A stretch of 11,762 bases of DNA from Planctomycetales bacterium. Its GTDB lineage: Bacteria; Planctomycetota; Phycisphaerae; SM23-33. The position numbers and the translations under genes are program-made. The stretch lies in assembly GCA_030631125.1 (NCBI GenBank), contig DAOVLS010000045.1:1-11762 (forward strand), given 5' to 3'. This document shows, piece after piece, positions 1-9,073 of this stretch; position 1 is the first letter of the stretch; every line of letters begins with the position of its first letter. Below the pieces are notes generated by a model. That model had not been told where the DNA came from, ran no database searches, and saw only the letters and a list, made by a program, of their open reading frames with translations.

Positions 1-876
1 AGCCTGATCCTTATAGCGGACATCTGGGACGTGAAGACGGCGACGGGGTTTTTTCACGACTTTTCAGGAGTGCTGATCTTCGTTCTGGCGTTCGGGCTGA
101 TGTTCGGTCTGGAGCGTTTAATCCTGTGGGCGCGCAAGGTGGTCGGTCGTCCCGCCGAGATTCTCCCGCTTTTTCATGACGCACGTCGCACTGCCGACGA
201 CGAGGGTCAGTGGTCGCGGCTGGTAGGGGCTGTTGGCGGAAAGTGGGGGCAAACGGCGGTGGTACTGGTGCTGCTTTCAGCGGTGGGTGCATGGTGGCTG
301 ATTCCGTCGCGACCTTCATTTTGGAGCGGGCAGATGGCCCGAAAGGCCCTGCCGGCGGAGTTGAGCATCGGCGGCCGAAATATGAATAGTTACGAACTCG
401 AACTCGATGATCGTACCCTGACGATACTGGAGACACGCGATTATCTGTACAGGCGGTACGATCCCATCAGTATGGACTGGATAGACATATGTGTGATTTT
501 CAGTCAGGACAATCGAAAGGGCACCCACCCTCCGGATTTGTGCCTCGAAGGCAGCGGTCAGGGTATTGTGGCCAAGGGGGACGTCGTTGTGAGCAATGTG
601 GAGGGGCGGGGTAGCGTCCATTGTCGGGAACTGGTTGTACAGTTGGGGCGCGAGCGAAAGTATTTCCTTTATACATACAAGTGTGGCGGCAGGTACACCA
701 GCAGTTTCTGGACCCAGCAGTTGGTAATTTTCGTCAACGGGTTTCTGGATCGGAACGCCAGCGGCGCACTGATTCAGACTTCCACGCCCGTGACAACGAA
801 CCTGTCCGATGCCAGACAAAGGTGCGTGCAGATGATTCGCGCCGCTGTTCCGCATCTGGACAGGGGACTTCCGTAG
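1..876 (+). CDS. Exosortase with C-terminal EpsI domain (3' part of gene; 5' end outside window)
   Basis: The frame is open from the first base, so this is the last 291 residues of a longer protein; the GTG at 31 is internal, not a start. The first ~45 codons match the end of the exosortase membrane domain: the FFHDFSG segment (His at about codon 19) fits the conserved last catalytic His, followed by a hydrophobic helix (VLIFVLAFGLMFGLERLIL). A second transmembrane helix (TAVVLVLLSAVGAWWLI, codons ~85-101) anchors an EpsI-type periplasmic domain with the HPPDLC motif (codons 176-181) and the typical end with GALIQTSTPV and an Ala-rich helix. Exosortases are membrane thiol transpeptidases that sort proteins with a PEP-CTERM-like tail and lie in exopolysaccharide loci; EpsI is their usual partner, here fused. 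The catalytic Cys and Arg would be upstream of the window. The stop is 58 bp before the TPR gene, on the same strand, so the two are probably co-transcribed. The exosortase subclass cannot be decided from this fragment. Confidence 0.85.
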   Translation, partial: SLILIADIWDVKTATGFFHDFSGVLIFVLAFGLMFGLERLILWARKVVGRPAEILPLFHDARRTADDEGQWSRLVGAVGGKWGQTAVVLVLLSAVGAWWLIPSRPSFWSGQMARKALPAELSIGGRNMNSYELELDDRTLTILETRDYLYRRYDPISMDWIDICVIFSQDNRKGTHPPDLCLEGSGQGIVAKGDVVVSNVEGRGSVHCRELVVQLGRERKYFLYTYKCGGRYTSSFWTQQLVIFVNGFLDRNASGALIQTSTPVTTNLSDARQRCVQMIRAAVPHLDRGLP

Positions 877-920
877 GGACAGGAAGATGCAATCACGTCA
901 GTAGCAGGCGAAAGGGTTTA

Positions 921-925
921 GGGAG
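921..925 (+). promoter_or_regulatory. Ribosome binding site of the TPR gene
   Basis: GGGAG lies 9 nt before the ATG at 935. It supports this start, which also gives the N-terminal membrane anchor. Confidence 0.55.
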
Positions 926-934
926 AAAGCAAAA

Positions 935-3900
935 ATGAAGCGACGCATAATCATAATCCTGGTCATTATGGGCATTCTTGGCGGGTTGACTGCCGGTACG
1001 TGGTTGTACCTGCGTCGAAGCAGCGGTCCTAATATGCTGAGGCGGGCGAAGGTGGCAATTCAGGCCAATAAGTTCGATAAGGCCGTGGACCTGGCAGAAA
1101 AATATATTACGAAGTATCCGACAGACTGGCAGGGTTACCACGTCAAAGCGCTGGCATTCATTCGTCTTGGACGATACAACGATGCGCGAACGGTCTTGGC
1201 CGAAGCCGGCAGGTTGAACCCCACGGAAGTTTCGATATCTATCACGCTGGCAGAAAGTTACAGCCTACCTGCCGGCGGGTTGATGGCCGGCGGGAAAGCC
1301 CTCGTCGATCCCGCCGTGCTCGCCGAGGCTAGAAAGCAATTCAATCAGGCCAACGAGGTTCTCCTGAAGGTCAAGACGTCCGATCCGAAGCGTGCTCTGG
1401 AGGTGCAGCAGGGCATCGGCCTGAACTATCAGAGAATCGCTCTTGCCTGGCGTGGGACGGGTGAACGGCTGTCGCGGGAAGCGAGTATCGCCGAAGCATC
1501 TCGCAGCGTCGATCTGGCCGCCGCCAAGCGGAAAGAGAGCAAAGCGGCGTTTGCCGAATCGGACAAAGTGGCCGATCAATCTATTAAGACCCTTCTCGAA
1601 GTCGTTCGCAAAGACGCTTCCCGCCCGATTGCCGCGAGAGTGTTAGTGAATTTGTGTATCCGGCGCAGGGATGAGGAATCATTGAGCGTCGCCCGCAAGG
1701 CGATTATGGCGCTGAAGTCCCCTCCCCCCATTCCGGCAATGACGCTCGCTTTCCATGAAATCGCGAAGGAGACGGATATTGCCGGTCGGCGGAAGCGGCT
1801 GGAGGATCTCTGCCGACTCCTGGACGACCTGTTGAAACAGCATCCCGGGGAATTAAAGGTCAAACTGGCCAGGGCGAACGTAGCGGTGATGCTCGGAGAC
1901 CCGGAAACGGCCGAGCGACTCTGTAAGGAGATACTCAAGACAAATCGGGGACAAAGCCAAGCCCTTCTTATCCGTGCAAAACTGCTGATGCAGCAGGGAA
2001 ACAACGCCGAGGCTGCAGGCGTTCTCTTTGGACTGATGCCGAAATCTCTAGGGCTTAATAAACGTTTTGCGGTCGATGTCCATGTCGCCTATGCGCTGGC
2101 GGCGCAGGCGCTCGGCGAGAAAGACTCGGCGCGCGAGGCGATGCGAAAAGTTACAAGACTCGATTCAGATAACGCTCGAGCTCGCAGATATTTAGCCGGT
2201 TCCTTTCTACAGGAGGGGGAATACCACCTGGCCTTTACTGAGGCGCAAGAGTACTACCGGGCGCATCCTGACGACCCAGCCGCTCTCAGTCTGTTCGCAA
2301 AGACGGCCAAGCGCACAGACCAGCCCGACCTGGCCAAAAAGGCGTTGGAAAAGGCCGAGTCCGATTACAAAGACCGTCCGGAGATGATGATTGTGGTTTC
2401 CGAAGGATATCTTCTCATTGGCAGCAACAACAAAGCCGTCGAGGCTATGCGCCGCGCCGCTGAATGCAAACCCGCAACCACCCAGGCCCGTCTCGCCGTA
2501 GCACAGGCGAACAGGATGAGCGGCCGGGTGTCGGAGGCCGAAAAGATTCTGAACGACGAACTTGCCCGGAATCCCAATCAGCCTCGTTTCTGCTTTGAAC
2601 TGGGCCAACTCTATGCCGCTACGGGGCGGGTCCTCCAGGCGATCGAGCAATATCAAGCTGCCGTGCGGATGGATGACGTGAATGTTACTTACCGCCTGGT
2701 GCTGGCGCGGGCGCTGTTCAACGCCGGTAATCTGGAGCGGTGCCGGAGTGTTCTGGAGCGGATTGACGCGACCAATATGGCTGCAAACCTGTTGCGCCTG
2801 AGGGTGAGCCTCTTTCGCGGCGAATCCGTTTCCATTGATCAAGCGCTTCAGAAGGTTCGCGGCGCGAAGCAGGCGGGCCTGTCGTTGGCGATGATTTACC
2901 TCAACAGCGGTCAGCCGAAACAATGCGAGAATGTCTGCCTGGCCGGGTTGAAAAAAACGCCCGATGATTACCAGTTGCGATTTTTGCTGGGACAGGCCCA
3001 CCTGGTCCAGGGAATGAGAGATAAATGCCTCAAAGAGTGGTCGGAGGTATTGAAGGCGGCTCCGAAGCGACTGCCTATTTATTTGCGGATTGCCGGTGTT
3101 CTGGCGGGCAGGCTCAGCCCGCAGGAAGCAGAAAAGGCCCTTCTGGCAATTCCCGGCGCCAGGCGAGATATGGTTGATCTGACGATGGGCCGATTGTTTG
3201 CCCGCATAGGTGATTTCACTGCATCAGCCGAGGCCTACGGCCGCTTGATTGACAATGCCGGTTCTTCGGAGTTTTCCCGCAATCGAGGCCGGTTGCTCCG
3301 CGCGAGGATGATGGCGGCCGGCGGGGACGTTGACCAGGCGCTTTCCGAACTGGACAAGTTGTCCCGAATCCAGGCATGGCGCCGGGCGGCAATAGAGGCA
3401 AAGACCGTTATCCTGGTCGCGGCGGACCGGCGAAAGGAGGCAGGCGATTCACTGGCGCAGTTGCGCAAGATGGCCACAGAGAAAAAAGACACCGTTACCC
3501 TCAGACGAATCGCAATGATATACGTGCGTATAAAACGGGTCGAAGAGGCGCTGGCCGTGTGCGATAGCGTGGAGGAATTGTCCCCGAACGACGCCGGGGC
3601 GTACCTGTTGCGTGCGGCGGTGCTCTCCGATGCCGGTAGAAGAAATGAGGTGTTTCCGCTGCTTCAAAAGGCGATAGACCTTCAACCGGGAAACGTCAGG
3701 ACATACCTGATACTGGCGAGGATGCTGGATGCGGAACATCGGCTGGCTCAGGCGCTGGAAGTGTTGAAGCGGATGGAAAAACTGGGCCGAGCGGGTCGGG
3801 CGACGGCGCTGTACGAGCAGGGACTTCTGTTTGCTCGTCGGGGTCTTTACGCACAATCTCTGGGATGTTTTCAGAAAATTGCGGCAGAAGGACATGCCGG

Positions 3901-5491
3901 TATCCCGAAGATTCAACTTGCCCTGGGACGGGCTTTTGCCGGATTGGGGCAGAAGGACCAAGCCAGAGACATGCTGAAAAGCGTTTCGGTCTATTCGCCC
4001 CAATACATTCCGGCCCAGCGGTTACTGGCGGAAATTACGGAAACGGACGAGGAAAAACTCAAAGTCCTGAACCAACTTGAAAAGGTCAGGCCCGGCAACA
4101 CCGACGTGCTTGTGCAGAAGATGAGGGTGCTTCTTGGGGCGGACAAGCCCGCCGAGGCTGTGAAGGTCTTTCATTCGTTTGTTGGTCGGCTCGCGAAAAA
4201 CCGGCCTATACCCGTAAAAGTAGCCTACCTCGCAATCCGGGTCATGCTTGTGGCGAACGATCGCGGAGCGGCTTCGGAACTTGCATCTCGGATGGCCAAA
4301 GACACTCCCTCGCTGCTATGGAAACATATAACCATACTGTTGAACCTGGACGACAAGTCCGATTCGGCCGCAAAAATGCTGCCGAGTGTTGAGAAGGCGA
4401 ATTTTCATGACGCCTTGCTGGGTTTAATTATTTCGGTGCAGAAAGACGATGTGATTTCGATTCATAAGTGGTCCGGCCGAATTGACCAGATTAATCGTCG
4501 GCTTGCCGGGATGCCGAAACCCGGGGCGATCCCGTCGCGTTACAAGCTGCTCGTTGCTTTGGCCGCTGGGCGGGTATCGCAGGCCGAAACGGGACTTGCA
4601 AACTTCAAGAGCACCGGCGACATCAGCAGGAAAGCCGCCGCTGAATTGGTTTCCTTTGCGCGAGGAGATGCAAAGGCCGCTACCTCCGAGACGACGAACC
4701 TGTTGAAGGCGATGGTGGCGATAGATTTAGGTCTGGCCCCGGTCGCTAAATCGTGGGCGATGGAGGTGCTGAAGGCCCGCCCGAAGTGTCAGTGGGCGGC
4801 TGCTTTGGTCATTAAAAGTCAACCGGACCCAGCCACGCTGAAGGTCTTGCTGGAAACGCTCAGGCCGGCCGATTGCATGCTGGCCAGGATGATCCGCGCT
4901 TCGCTGTTGATGAACGAAGGGAAATACGAAAAGGCGGCGGAGGTTTATCGCAAGGCGGCAGAAACCGACAAGGATAATCCTTTTCTGGTTTTGGCCCAGG
5001 CGACCGCCACGGAGAAGGCGGGTCGTCTCGCCGAGGCGCTGTCGCTGTACCGCAAGGTTTGGCAGGCAACGCAGAGCCCATCTGCCGGCAATAATGCGGC
5101 TTACCTTGTTACGCAGTTGTATCCAGAGGACGCCGTCCGTCTCAGAGAAGCATTGCAGTGGACGGAGGCGGCAATCAAGGCCGCTCCACAAGCCACCGCC
5201 TTTCACGATACAAGGGGATGGGTCTGCTTCCTTCTGGGCAGGAAAGAGCAAGCTCGGCTTGAGGTTCGACGGGCCGTTAAAGGCCTACCCAATTCGCCGG
5301 AAGTGCATTACCACATGGGTGTTATAGAAGCAGACGCCGGAAACCGGAACCTGAGGCGATGGCATCTGGAGGCGGCGGTCAGCAGCGCCGAGGCCATTAA
5401 GGCCGGTGGAAATAAACTGACGGTTGCTGAAGCCAGGGCGGCGATGTTGGCTAAGGAGGCTCTGGCCAAAGGAGCACCGAGCGAAAAGTGA
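935..5491 (+). CDS. Giant membrane-anchored tetratricopeptide repeat (TPR) protein
   Basis: This is a 1518-residue protein. Residues 1-3 are basic (MKRR) and residues ~4-26 form one hydrophobic helix (IIIILVIMGILGGLTAGTWLYL); there is no lipobox Cys, so it is probably an uncleaved N-terminal anchor with the remainder in the periplasm. From about residue 40 to the C-terminus the protein is almost entirely helical TPR-type repeats, seen in runs such as FDKAVDLAEKYITKYP, AIEQYQAAVRMDD, ALAVCDSVEELSPNDAGAYL and KYEKAAEVYRKAAETDKDN, with the usual W/L-G-Y-A-P spacing. Residues ~110-220 are a longer, less regular helical insert. By position it corresponds to PrsT, the TPR lipoprotein of proteobacterial PEP-CTERM/XrtA loci, but it is longer than that family as I recall it (about 900 residues) and is not a lipoprotein. 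Likely role: scaffold for an exopolysaccharide export or sorting complex (inference). The stop overlaps the deacetylase start by 4 bp, which implies translational coupling. Confidence 0.88.
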   Translation: MKRRIIIILVIMGILGGLTAGTWLYLRRSSGPNMLRRAKVAIQANKFDKAVDLAEKYITKYPTDWQGYHVKALAFIRLGRYNDARTVLAEAGRLNPTEVSISITLAESYSLPAGGLMAGGKALVDPAVLAEARKQFNQANEVLLKVKTSDPKRALEVQQGIGLNYQRIALAWRGTGERLSREASIAEASRSVDLAAAKRKESKAAFAESDKVADQSIKTLLEVVRKDASRPIAARVLVNLCIRRRDEESLSVARKAIMALKSPPPIPAMTLAFHEIAKETDIAGRRKRLEDLCRLLDDLLKQHPGELKVKLARANVAVMLGDPETAERLCKEILKTNRGQSQALLIRAKLLMQQGNNAEAAGVLFGLMPKSLGLNKRFAVDVHVAYALAAQALGEKDSAREAMRKVTRLDSDNARARRYLAGSFLQEGEYHLAFTEAQEYYRAHPDDPAALSLFAKTAKRTDQPDLAKKALEKAESDYKDRPEMMIVVSEGYLLIGSNNKAVEAMRRAAECKPATTQARLAVAQANRMSGRVSEAEKILNDELARNPNQPRFCFELGQLYAATGRVLQAIEQYQAAVRMDDVNVTYRLVLARALFNAGNLERCRSVLERIDATNMAANLLRLRVSLFRGESVSIDQALQKVRGAKQAGLSLAMIYLNSGQPKQCENVCLAGLKKTPDDYQLRFLLGQAHLVQGMRDKCLKEWSEVLKAAPKRLPIYLRIAGVLAGRLSPQEAEKALLAIPGARRDMVDLTMGRLFARIGDFTASAEAYGRLIDNAGSSEFSRNRGRLLRARMMAAGGDVDQALSELDKLSRIQAWRRAAIEAKTVILVAADRRKEAGDSLAQLRKMATEKKDTVTLRRIAMIYVRIKRVEEALAVCDSVEELSPNDAGAYLLRAAVLSDAGRRNEVFPLLQKAIDLQPGNVRTYLILARMLDAEHRLAQALEVLKRMEKLGRAGRATALYEQGLLFARRGLYAQSLGCFQKIAAEGHAGIPKIQLALGRAFAGLGQKDQARDMLKSVSVYSPQYIPAQRLLAEITETDEEKLKVLNQLEKVRPGNTDVLVQKMRVLLGADKPAEAVKVFHSFVGRLAKNRPIPVKVAYLAIRVMLVANDRGAASELASRMAKDTPSLLWKHITILLNLDDKSDSAAKMLPSVEKANFHDALLGLIISVQKDDVISIHKWSGRIDQINRRLAGMPKPGAIPSRYKLLVALAAGRVSQAETGLANFKSTGDISRKAAAELVSFARGDAKAATSETTNLLKAMVAIDLGLAPVAKSWAMEVLKARPKCQWAAALVIKSQPDPATLKVLLETLRPADCMLARMIRASLLMNEGKYEKAAEVYRKAAETDKDNPFLVLAQATATEKAGRLAEALSLYRKVWQATQSPSAGNNAAYLVTQLYPEDAVRLREALQWTEAAIKAAPQATAFHDTRGWVCFLLGRKEQARLEVRRAVKGLPNSPEVHYHMGVIEADAGNRNLRRWHLEAAVSSAEAIKAGGNKLTVAEARAAMLAKEALAKGAPSEK

Positions 5492-6414
5492 CCCGACAGG
5501 CAGAACAATCCGCCCCGCCTGCCGATGATGCTACCGGGGTTCCGCACATACTTACTTTCGACGTGGAGGAGTATTTCCAGGTTGAAGCCGCTGCCGACGG
5601 CGGGACGCGCCCGGAACAGTGGGACTCTTTTGAAAAACGCCTCGCGCCGCGCGTGGAGCGTATTCTGCGGCTCCTGTCCGACCATGGCGCCTCTGCCACG
5701 TTTTTCGTGCTTGGCTGGGTGGCCCGCCACGAACGCGACGTGGTGCGGATGATCGCCAGATCCGGCCACGAGATCGCCTCCCACGGTATGGGCCACGATA
5801 TGCTCGGACGACTTACTCCGGAGCAGTTCCGCCGTGAACTGCTGGACAGCCGTAGGCTGCTGGAGGACATCTCCGGCAAACCGGTCGTTGGGTTCCGCGC
5901 CCCGACATTCTCCATAACGCACAAGACCGCCTGGGCGATAGACGTGCTCGCCGAGGCGGGTTATGAATATGATTCGTCGGTCTTCCCCATCCGTCACGAT
6001 CGTTATGGTGTCCCCGGCGCGCCGCGATTCGTTCATCGCGCGGTCGGTCCGGGAGGGGGTGAAATTATGGAGATTCCTCCCCTGACTCTGCGTGTGATGG
6101 GCGTGAATTGGCCAGTCGGCGGCGGGGGATATCTTCGCCTCCTGCCGGTTCGTTTGGTCGCCGCCGCGCTAAACAAGGCACAAAAACTCGGACGGCCCGG
6201 CATGATCTACCTCCATCCGTGGGAACTTGACCCTGACCAGCCGGTCCTCCCCATGAGCCGACTCGCCCGCCTGCGCCATCGAGTCAACCTCAAACGAACG
6301 GAGCAGAAACTACGGCGGTTGCTGAGAGGTTTCAACTTCCTTGGCGTCGGCCAATCTATGCCCACTTTGGCAGCCAACGCGAGACAAACGTATTCCTACG
6401 GATCACCCGGATAG
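5488..6414 (+). CDS. XrtA-type polysaccharide deacetylase (carbohydrate esterase 4 / NodB fold, DUF3473-like tail)
   Basis: This 308-residue protein starts at the GTG inside the GTGA overlap with the TPR gene; AAAGGAG at 5468-5474 is an upstream SD with a long 13-nt spacer, and no other in-frame start precedes the catalytic motif. NodB motifs are visible in order: TFDVEEYF (residues 23-30, catalytic Asp25 region; the exosortase-locus form has VEEYF where classical enzymes have DDG), SHGMGH (metal ligands His99 and His103), GFRAPTFS (135-142), YDSS (161-164) and YLHPWE (241-246, His243). The VEEYF signature and the HPWE end followed by a basic LKRTEQKLRRLL tail are typical of the PEP-CTERM/XrtA-locus deacetylase family. 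No signal peptide is seen, so it probably acts at the cytoplasmic side or on nascent polymer. It would remove N-acetyl groups from a hexosamine-containing exopolysaccharide. It is the last gene of the + strand module, 23 bp from the stop of the convergent peptidase gene. Confidence 0.92.
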   Translation: MTRQAEQSAPPADDATGVPHILTFDVEEYFQVEAAADGGTRPEQWDSFEKRLAPRVERILRLLSDHGASATFFVLGWVARHERDVVRMIARSGHEIASHGMGHDMLGRLTPEQFRRELLDSRRLLEDISGKPVVGFRAPTFSITHKTAWAIDVLAEAGYEYDSSVFPIRHDRYGVPGAPRFVHRAVGPGGGEIMEIPPLTLRVMGVNWPVGGGGYLRLLPVRLVAAALNKAQKLGRPGMIYLHPWELDPDQPVLPMSRLARLRHRVNLKRTEQKLRRLLRGFNFLGVGQSMPTLAANARQTYSYGSPG

Positions 6415-6437
6415 TCATGACCGCTATGCTGGGCGTG

Positions 6438-7610
6438 TTACTTCGGCATCAAGCCGAGCAAGTGCTTGATGACGGTGGTTCGCCCCTTCCGGATAACTTC
6501 TATCTCGACGATGTGTCCGGGTCTGCAGGACCGGACAGCCGCGGTCAGCGCATTCGGCGTCTGCACGGTCTGACCGGCGAGCGAGATTATGATGTCGCCG
6601 ACCTTCAGCAACCCCGCCCGTTGGGCGGAGGAATTGCGGACGAAACCGATAATCTTCACTCCAGCCGGTGTTTGCTTCATCCGTATGCCGAGGTGCGCCC
6701 GATGCTTACGGGCCGGACGCCACGGCGGCTTCTGGGCCAGCACCCATTTTTTCCAGTCGGACTCTATCTTCTTCAACGGTTTACCGAGCGTCTCTTCCAG
6801 GGCCTTGACTCCAGTCCGGTCGGACGCATAACCGTCCTTGTAGGTTTTGTAAAACTGCTGCAACTTCCCCTGCCGGTGGAGATACAACATCACGTATCGC
6901 ACCTGCCGATAGCATAACTCCGCATCCTGCATGAACGCCTTGGGCTTCATCGAACACAGTTTGTGCAACGAATGGGCTTTCTTTTCCTTCAACGCCTTCT
7001 GCACTACCTCGAGTCCGGCATCGACTGGAATTTTCCACTCGCCTTTTTTCAGATTGAAACCCGCGCTCTGGAACAAAGTCGCCAGTCCTTCCTTGAGCCA
7101 GATGGGGTGCTTCTGGTTCACGGCGACCTGATCGTTGTGGTGGAGGGCGTGCGTGAATTCGTGAACCAGCACGCTGCTGAAACTGATGCTGATAAGCGTG
7201 CGGTTCCTCGCACTGTAGATGCCGTGCGCCTTGGCGTGGGGAACCAGTTTGCGGTAGTCCTTCAGCGTCGGCAGGATGACCGTAACGTTCCACCGCAGCG
7301 GTTCGGGGAACAACATTTTGCGTTGCATATCGTGATACGCACCGAGCAGTTGTGTTACGCGCGTCAATGCCTTTTTGTCCACAGCCGAGACAAAGACGAT
7401 GCGGCGGCGCGAGTCAATTCGGGTGATGTACCCTTTGCCGAGGCGGTCGGTCCACGCCTGGGCGAGTTTCTCGCCTTCTGCCTTAAGGTCTTTCTTTTGT
7501 GTTGTTGCAGCCGTCGTGGTTTCCTTCGGAAGCCCGGCAAGAGGCCGGACCGCCGCTGCCGATAAGGACGCAATCAGAAAAACGGCTTTGAGTAACGTCG
7601 TTCGCTTCAT
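6438..7610 (-). CDS. Secreted gluzincin-type metallopeptidase with C-terminal PDZ domain
   Basis: This is a 390-residue protein. Residues 1-25 are a signal peptide (basic MKRTTLLK, then hydrophobic AVFLIASLSAAAV), so it is probably exported. The peptidase domain contains HEFTH at residues 150-154, with Glu174 in WLKEGLA as the probable third zinc ligand (HExxH plus downstream E, gluzincin or peptidase-MA-like pattern). A PDZ domain fills residues ~304-388, with LGIRM as the binding-loop region, then AGLLKVGDIIISLAGQ and the last strands EIEVIRKGRTTVIKHLL. A strong GGAGG with a TAACA spacer precedes the ATG at 7610 and lies over the end of the upstream ligase gene; the gap between the two genes is 2 bp. 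It is the last gene of the - strand operon. Its place beside polysaccharide genes suggests envelope protein processing or quality control, but no substrate can be read from the sequence. The catalytic residues appear intact. Confidence 0.85.
   Translation of the reverse strand: MKRTTLLKAVFLIASLSAAAVRPLAGLPKETTTAATTQKKDLKAEGEKLAQAWTDRLGKGYITRIDSRRRIVFVSAVDKKALTRVTQLLGAYHDMQRKMLFPEPLRWNVTVILPTLKDYRKLVPHAKAHGIYSARNRTLISISFSSVLVHEFTHALHHNDQVAVNQKHPIWLKEGLATLFQSAGFNLKKGEWKIPVDAGLEVVQKALKEKKAHSLHKLCSMKPKAFMQDAELCYRQVRYVMLYLHRQGKLQQFYKTYKDGYASDRTGVKALEETLGKPLKKIESDWKKWVLAQKPPWRPARKHRAHLGIRMKQTPAGVKIIGFVRNSSAQRAGLLKVGDIIISLAGQTVQTPNALTAAVRSCRPGHIVEIEVIRKGRTTVIKHLLGLMPK
6447..6471. repeat. Short inverted repeat at the convergent gene junction
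   Basis: CATCAAGC (6447-6454) and GCTTGATG (6464-6471) form a perfect 8-bp stem with a 9-nt loop. It sits 32 bp after the deacetylase stop and inside the last codons of the convergent peptidase gene. There is no U-tract on either side, so a terminator role for the + strand transcript is only a possibility. Confidence 0.3.
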
Positions 7611-7612
7611 TG

Positions 7613-9073
7613 TTATCCTCCGCTATGTGCGTTACTTACGTCGCCTTGCCCTGTTTTTGAGGCGTCCTCGGTCGGCTTGCGGCCTGGAACCTCCCGGGAC
7701 AAGGCCACGGTAGCGCCGGCGAGCATGTAGCCGAGAATCTGCGTGTGCCGGGTGAGAAAGCAGCCGATGGTCAGGTATGCGACAAGGGCTGCCGCGACAA
7801 AGCATGCAGCCGATCTGATCCATGCATTTTTGGAATATCGTCCGGCGCGCCACGCAGCGCCCACTGCTCCGAAGAAAAAAGCAATATATAGTGCAAGCCC
7901 CGGAAGACCTGTTTCGCTCAACATGGCGAGAAAGTTGTTGTGCGGTTCACAATGCGCCAACGCGGGGGAGTAGTTCCCGATCCGTGCGGCGAAATTCCCA
8001 GGTCCCACTCCCACCAACGGATGATCCGATGCCATCTTCAAACCCGCCCTCCAGATATTCAGACGCCCCTGTGCGCCGCCGAGATGTGGGCCTTCTCTCC
8101 AGATGTCAGCGAACCGCTGCCAGTAGTCAGTCGTCGTGAACAAGGCGAATACCACCAGGATCACCGGCAGCGACAACGCGAGCACAAGCACTTTGCGCCG
8201 AGATTGCAGCCACAGAACCAGCAGGACCGGTACGACCGCAACGGCGGCTGCACGATTATGAGTCCGGTACAGCACCCACAACAGGCCCATTGCCAACAGC
8301 ACGAAGGCGGCTTGCAAGATCTTGCCACGAGCAATAATCGCTGCCAGGACCACGAGCGGCGCAGCAACGACAATCAACCCCGAAAGATCGTTGCACAGCG
8401 GGAGTTTGTCCGGAAACAAGACCGACCGTATGCCCAGAGTCATGCCGAGTACCAGGGCGAAAAGGCAATAATCGCGACGGTGTTTCAAAAATTGCGCCGA
8501 CAATAGAAACATAATCAGTGCGTCAGCGAAGAGGACCGGATGATGCCTCAACGACGGCTGCCAGTGCCCCCCGGACAGTAACGATACGGTGGTGCTGATC
8601 CCGACCCAAATCACCAGCGCCAGCAAGACCCACGCTAGGCGGCCGCTTGGTAAGGCCGGTCGCAGCCTGCGACGGATCATCCATCCCGCCCATCCCAACG
8701 CAGTCAGCGCCGCGATGCACTCCAGCAGGCCCAAGCACAGCAGTAGATCGTATTCCGGACTGTACCGATCGAATCCGTAAGCCAATATAACATAAACCCA
8801 TAATCCGATCGTCGGGTACATCGGCGCTGCCGCCAACGCCAACAATCCGAGTCCGCAGACAATAATCGCACCCGTCGGCGCTGTCCATCCGGCGGGAACC
8901 AGGGACGATTCCGAACGTCCGAGCGTTACCTCGGGACGCATTGCGGAACATGCGATAAACCCCGTTACAGACAGCACGATCAGACTGTGAATCACCAGCA
9001 CCGTTACATCAACCCGCCGCCGATGAGAGGTGTTGGTTTGTGCAGCAAGTGTTTCCGTGTTATGCCTGCTCAT
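7613..9073 (-). CDS. O-antigen ligase / Wzy-type polysaccharide polymerase (Wzy_C family)
   Basis: This 486-residue integral membrane protein has roughly a dozen hydrophobic helices, the first at residues ~22-43. The family signature lies at residues ~337-395: a large periplasmic loop with GRLNIWRAGLKMASDHP, then GVGPGNF, a conserved HNNFLAMLSETGLPG segment, and further helices after it. Proteins of this family transfer or polymerise lipid-linked glycan repeat units on the periplasmic face; sequence alone does not separate a ligase from a polymerase, and in an exosortase-linked locus a polymerase for exopolysaccharide is as likely as a ligase. The ATG start overlaps the stop of the VanZ-like gene (ATGA), and only 2 bp separate its stop from the peptidase start. 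The C-terminal ~25 residues are polar and unlike a membrane segment. Confidence 0.88.
   Translation of the reverse strand: MSRHNTETLAAQTNTSHRRRVDVTVLVIHSLIVLSVTGFIACSAMRPEVTLGRSESSLVPAGWTAPTGAIIVCGLGLLALAAAPMYPTIGLWVYVILAYGFDRYSPEYDLLLCLGLLECIAALTALGWAGWMIRRRLRPALPSGRLAWVLLALVIWVGISTTVSLLSGGHWQPSLRHHPVLFADALIMFLLSAQFLKHRRDYCLFALVLGMTLGIRSVLFPDKLPLCNDLSGLIVVAAPLVVLAAIIARGKILQAAFVLLAMGLLWVLYRTHNRAAAVAVVPVLLVLWLQSRRKVLVLALSLPVILVVFALFTTTDYWQRFADIWREGPHLGGAQGRLNIWRAGLKMASDHPLVGVGPGNFAARIGNYSPALAHCEPHNNFLAMLSETGLPGLALYIAFFFGAVGAAWRAGRYSKNAWIRSAACFVAAALVAYLTIGCFLTRHTQILGYMLAGATVALSREVPGRKPTEDASKTGQGDVSNAHSGG
7616..7620 (-). promoter_or_regulatory. Strong Shine-Dalgarno of the peptidase gene
   Basis: On the - strand the sequence reads GGAGGATAACA and then ATG. 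The SD overlaps the last codons of the O-antigen ligase gene, so the peptidase is well placed for coupled translation. Confidence 0.7.
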
